A DNA stretch of 30,143 nucleotides from a virus, in the IMG/VR virus record IMGVR_UViG_3300049433_000053, positions 1 to 30,143 of that record, one strand, 5' to 3'. A program made the position numbers and the translations under genes. Below are positions 27,224 to 30,143 of the stretch, one piece after another. The notes beneath the pieces are model-generated. The model saw only the letters and a program-made list of their open reading frames with translations. It was not told where the DNA came from and ran no database searches. Position 1 is the stretch's first letter, and each line of letters opens with the position of its first letter.

Positions 27224-30143
27224 ACAGACTGTCCACCGGCACCGGCCCTCTGCACCGGGGCCGCTCGCCGGTCGGCGGCAGTGGTTCGCCAACGATTCCC
27301 ATCTCGACGGCGGCATGGTTGCCCTGCTTCCCACGGACTCCGATGCGAAAAAGCTTGTGATCGACGGCGGAGAGTCGGTCAACGACCTGCACCTGACGCT
27401 GTTCTACCTGGGTGGGGACGCATCCGCCTTCGACGCAGCGGCCCGCGCCCGGATCGCCGATTCGGTCGAATCCTGGACGTCCCACCTGCCGCCGGTCACG
27501 GCCAAGGCGTTCGGAGCGGCGCACTGGAATGCGGGAGGTGAGAAGCCCTCGTGGGTCTGGTCGATCGGAGACTTGCCGCCGGACGACAACAGCCCCGACA
27601 TGCCGTCTCTGACCAGGTACCACGTAGCGGCTGCCACAGCGGTGGAGGATGTCAACCTGGGTGAGCCCGGGATGCCTGAACTGCCCGAGCAGCACACCCC
27701 CTGGGTTGCGCACGTCTGTGCGGCGTACAGCAGCGATCCGGCCCTGCTCCCCGAGCTGGAATCCCGCCTCGGGGAGGTCACCTTCGACCGGATCAGGATC
27801 ACGTTCGGCACCGAGGCGACCGACATCCCGCTGACCGCCTCCCTCACCGCGTCCGGCCCGCCCGCCTTCCGGCGGAAGCCGACTCCTGTCGAGCTCGCCA
27901 GCCGGGCCGACTTCGCCCTCACCGATGCCCGGTGGCACTCGGCTGTCGACGCTGCCGTGATGATCTGGACGTCCGTTCTGAACAAGCAGCGCGCTCAGCT
28001 CCGGACCGAGATCGCCGAAGCCGTCGACTCCGGGGAGCTCGACCGCCTCGCCCACCTCTCCGTCGACACGGCCGATGCGTACGCCGCGCTCACCGAGCAC
28101 ATGCGGCAGTACGCACAGCAGTGCGGGGAGCACCAGGAGGAGGAAGCCCGCAAGCAGGGCGTGAAGGTCGGCCCGTGGTCGCTGTCCGGGGAGGCGGTCA
28201 CCGCGTCAGCCGTCGGCACAGCCCTGGACAAGATCCGCAGCTATGCGCAGGTGAAAGTCGCCGCACTCGCCGATCGGCTGCGGTCGACCGCTTCGCAGCG
28301 TGCCGTCGTGCTCGCGCACCAGGGCGGCTCCGGCCACACCGTGGCCAACGGGGTGGACAAGGAGTTCACCGACACCAAGCAGGCATACGTCCGCACCGAG
28401 CTGTCAGCCGCCATGTCGGCCGCGCAGAACTTCGGCCGGATGGCCGTGCTCAGTGCCGCTCCCCCCGGGCACTACTTCGCTTCCGAACTGCTCGACAAGA
28501 ACACGTGCAAGCGGTGTTACGAGATCGACGGCCGGGAGTTCCCCACCTTCTCGGATGCCGAGCAGGCTTACCCTGCCGGTGGGTACGTAAGCTGCCAGGG
28601 TGGCGGCCGGTGCCGTGGTGAGCTGGTCACCGTGTGGGACACGTCCGAAATCGCCAGCGCCGCACCCCAGACGGGAGAGACCATGACCTCCACCACCGAC
28701 CTTGGCGGAAAGCCCAACCAGGGCACCAAGAAGGACAAACGGCTGAAGGAAAACGACAAGGCGACCAAGGCGGCCGACGACTCCGACCACTTCGGCAGCA
28801 CGACCGGCAGCGTCACCGACAAGTCGTGGGACGGTGCTGCCTCCCGCTTCACGGATGAGCAGTACCGACAGTCGTCGGCCGCCTGCGATGCGGGGAGCGG
28901 ATCGGCCAAGCAGGCGTGCTTCCTCCCGCACCACGAGCCGGACGGCACGACCAACCGGAACGGGGTGCACGCCGCTGCTCAGCGCGTCAGTTCGCTGTCC
29001 GGCCACGACCCGGCCGCCGTCGCTCGCGCCAAGGCCCACCTGCGCAGCCACTACAGCGCCATGGGTGAGGAAGTCCCGGACTCGATCAAGGCGACGATCG
29101 GGGACGAAGTCGAACTGGCCCTCGAAGCCAAGGGCGGCGTCCTGGTGGAGAACTTCGACGACACGACGGCTGAAGGGGACACGACCGCATGGCGCGGCCC
29201 GCTCGCCATCGAAGGCGTCACCACCGGGGACGGCCGGGAGTTCGCTCCGGACGCCCTGACGTGGCCCGAGCCGATTGCCGCCGGTGAGGTACCGCTGCGC
29301 TGGAACCGGGTCGACTCCCACGGTGGGGAACCGCGTACCGAGGCTGTCAATGTCGGCCGGATCGACCGCATCTGGCGGGACGGTGGCCTGATCATGGGTG
29401 AGGGTGTCTTCAACCTCAAGGTCCCGGACGGGCAGACCGCCTACGACATGGTGAAGGACGGGTTCCTGCGGGGCATCTCGATCGATGCTGACTCGATCAC
29501 GGATGCCGACGTGGAGTACGTCTGGCCCGAGTCGGCGACCGACGGGGAGGAAGACGACCTGTTCGCCATGCTGTTCGCACAGCCCGAGAAGATCATTTTC
29601 CACGCCGGACGCATCCGGGGTGCAACCCTCTGCGACATCCCGGCCTTCAATGAGGCGTACATCGAACTCACTGACCCAGAGGGCGCGGTCATCGCGTCGG
29701 CCGCCCCGGCGCCGGAGGAAGTCCCCACCTGGAGCCCGGTACGTTCCCCGCGCGCGATCGACGGCCTGACGGCGGCCCTGGCCACGCCGGAGTGGAAGCC
29801 CCCGCGCGCTTGGTTCGCCGATCCGAAGCTGTCGATGCCGACCGGCATCACCGTCACCGACGACGGCCGGGTGTACGGGCACGCGGCCATGTGGGGGTCC
29901 TGCCACATCGGGCAGTCGGACGTGTGTGTCCAGCCGCCCCACGAGGAAGCCCACCCGTACTACATGACCGGCGAAGTGCTCGCCGACGACGGCAGCCGGG
30001 TGGCGGTCGGGCAGATCACGGTCGGCACCGGTCACGCCAAGCTGTCCCTCGGGGCGGTCCCGGCGTCCGAGCACTACGACAACACCGGCCACGCGGTGGC
30101 CGACGTCGCCGTGGGCAACGACGCGCACGGCATCTGGGTGGCT
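27216..30143 (+). CDS. 2H-phosphoesterase / MuF / capsid maturation protease fusion, cut by the window edge
   Basis: GTG 27216 (GGAAGGA upstream) opens a frame with 976 codons and no stop before the right edge, so the C-terminus is missing. Residues about 25-200 resemble a 2H phosphoesterase (D-L-H-L-T-L-F-Y-L-G with H-x-T at 59-61; the second motif is a weaker H-V-C near 166). Residues about 300-480 are a MuF-like head-morphogenesis domain ending in a Cys cluster (CKRCYEIDGREF, C-Q-G-G-G-R-C). From about 490 on, a prohead protease-like part follows (LRGISIDADS and later motifs). ATG 28683 behind GGGAGAGA could make the protease part alone. Such MuF-protease fusions are known in actinophages. 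Confidence 0.85.
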   Translation, partial: MPEQTVHRHRPSAPGPLAGRRQWFANDSHLDGGMVALLPTDSDAKKLVIDGGESVNDLHLTLFYLGGDASAFDAAARARIADSVESWTSHLPPVTAKAFGAAHWNAGGEKPSWVWSIGDLPPDDNSPDMPSLTRYHVAAATAVEDVNLGEPGMPELPEQHTPWVAHVCAAYSSDPALLPELESRLGEVTFDRIRITFGTEATDIPLTASLTASGPPAFRRKPTPVELASRADFALTDARWHSAVDAAVMIWTSVLNKQRAQLRTEIAEAVDSGELDRLAHLSVDTADAYAALTEHMRQYAQQCGEHQEEEARKQGVKVGPWSLSGEAVTASAVGTALDKIRSYAQVKVAALADRLRSTASQRAVVLAHQGGSGHTVANGVDKEFTDTKQAYVRTELSAAMSAAQNFGRMAVLSAAPPGHYFASELLDKNTCKRCYEIDGREFPTFSDAEQAYPAGGYVSCQGGGRCRGELVTVWDTSEIASAAPQTGETMTSTTDLGGKPNQGTKKDKRLKENDKATKAADDSDHFGSTTGSVTDKSWDGAASRFTDEQYRQSSAACDAGSGSAKQACFLPHHEPDGTTNRNGVHAAAQRVSSLSGHDPAAVARAKAHLRSHYSAMGEEVPDSIKATIGDEVELALEAKGGVLVENFDDTTAEGDTTAWRGPLAIEGVTTGDGREFAPDALTWPEPIAAGEVPLRWNRVDSHGGEPRTEAVNVGRIDRIWRDGGLIMGEGVFNLKVPDGQTAYDMVKDGFLRGISIDADSITDADVEYVWPESATDGEEDDLFAMLFAQPEKIIFHAGRIRGATLCDIPAFNEAYIELTDPEGAVIASAAPAPEEVPTWSPVRSPRAIDGLTAALATPEWKPPRAWFADPKLSMPTGITVTDDGRVYGHAAMWGSCHIGQSDVCVQPPHEEAHPYYMTGEVLADDGSRVAVGQITVGTGHAKLSLGAVPASEHYDNTGHAVADVAVGNDAHGIWVA

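Noticed and set aside
28404-30128. 574-codon minus-strand frame opposite the MuF-protease gene
   Set aside because: A shadow of the plus-strand frame; the plus strand has MuF and protease features and no stop.

Overview
The window is about 30 kb of GC-rich phage DNA with short GC-rich genes packed end to end, mostly joined by ATGA, GTGA or TGATG overlaps. Its tailed-phage genes are a large terminase, a portal and a MuF-capsid protease. It also has an Rpf-like lysozyme with LysM, TAGGGT-type promoter elements and a very high third-codon GC. Together these point to a siphovirus of Streptomyces or a close actinobacterial relative. I see no integrase, repressor or attachment site here, but the genome continues past both edges.

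Layout. (1) 1-6174, minus strand: a leftward early block with a PD-(D/E)XK (RecB/Cas4-like) nuclease, a DEAH superfamily 2 helicase, several small zinc-ribbon proteins, an odd tRNA-like element and an SSB-like reading frame cut by the left edge. (2) 6175-6233: a 59-bp divergent control region. (3) 6234-12161, plus strand: an HTH regulator, two tandem paralogous PD-(D/E)XK proteins flanked by near-identical 53-bp direct repeats, and one 1481-codon frame joining a DUF3854/D5-type primase-helicase to a family A DNA polymerase. The linker carries a 25-bp perfect inverted repeat. (4) 12158-14316: small genes plus a ParB-like protein. (5) 14313-17477: four overlapping genes that read as a DNA base hypermodification pathway: an amino acid:DNA transferase (aGPT-PPlase type), an FAD enzyme, a P-loop DNA-nucleotide kinase and a TET/JBP dioxygenase. 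(6) 17504-21425: a small HTH/terminase-small-like protein, a secreted Rpf-LysM cell wall enzyme, a papain-like protease, a 22-codon gene, an NAD-dependent sugar epimerase/dehydratase and a zinc-ribbon protein, with several strong terminators between them. (7) 21443-30143: the packaging and head module. TerL is interrupted by an intein, and that intein carries an HNH endonuclease gene in a different reading frame. It is followed by membrane and secreted small proteins, the portal, and a 2H-phosphoesterase/MuF/protease fusion that runs off the right edge.

How it fits together. The replication genes copy the genome. The hypermodification genes would then decorate it after replication (T or 5mC to hydroxymethyl, to phosphoester, to amino acid adduct, to trimmed amine), plausibly as protection from host nucleases. 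The packaging genes fill heads with the modified DNA. The two most notable points are the compact four-gene hypermodification operon and the intein with an out-of-frame nested homing endonuclease. A third theme is fused or nested reading frames with plausible internal starts, seen in the nuclease, the primase-polymerase and the MuF-protease.
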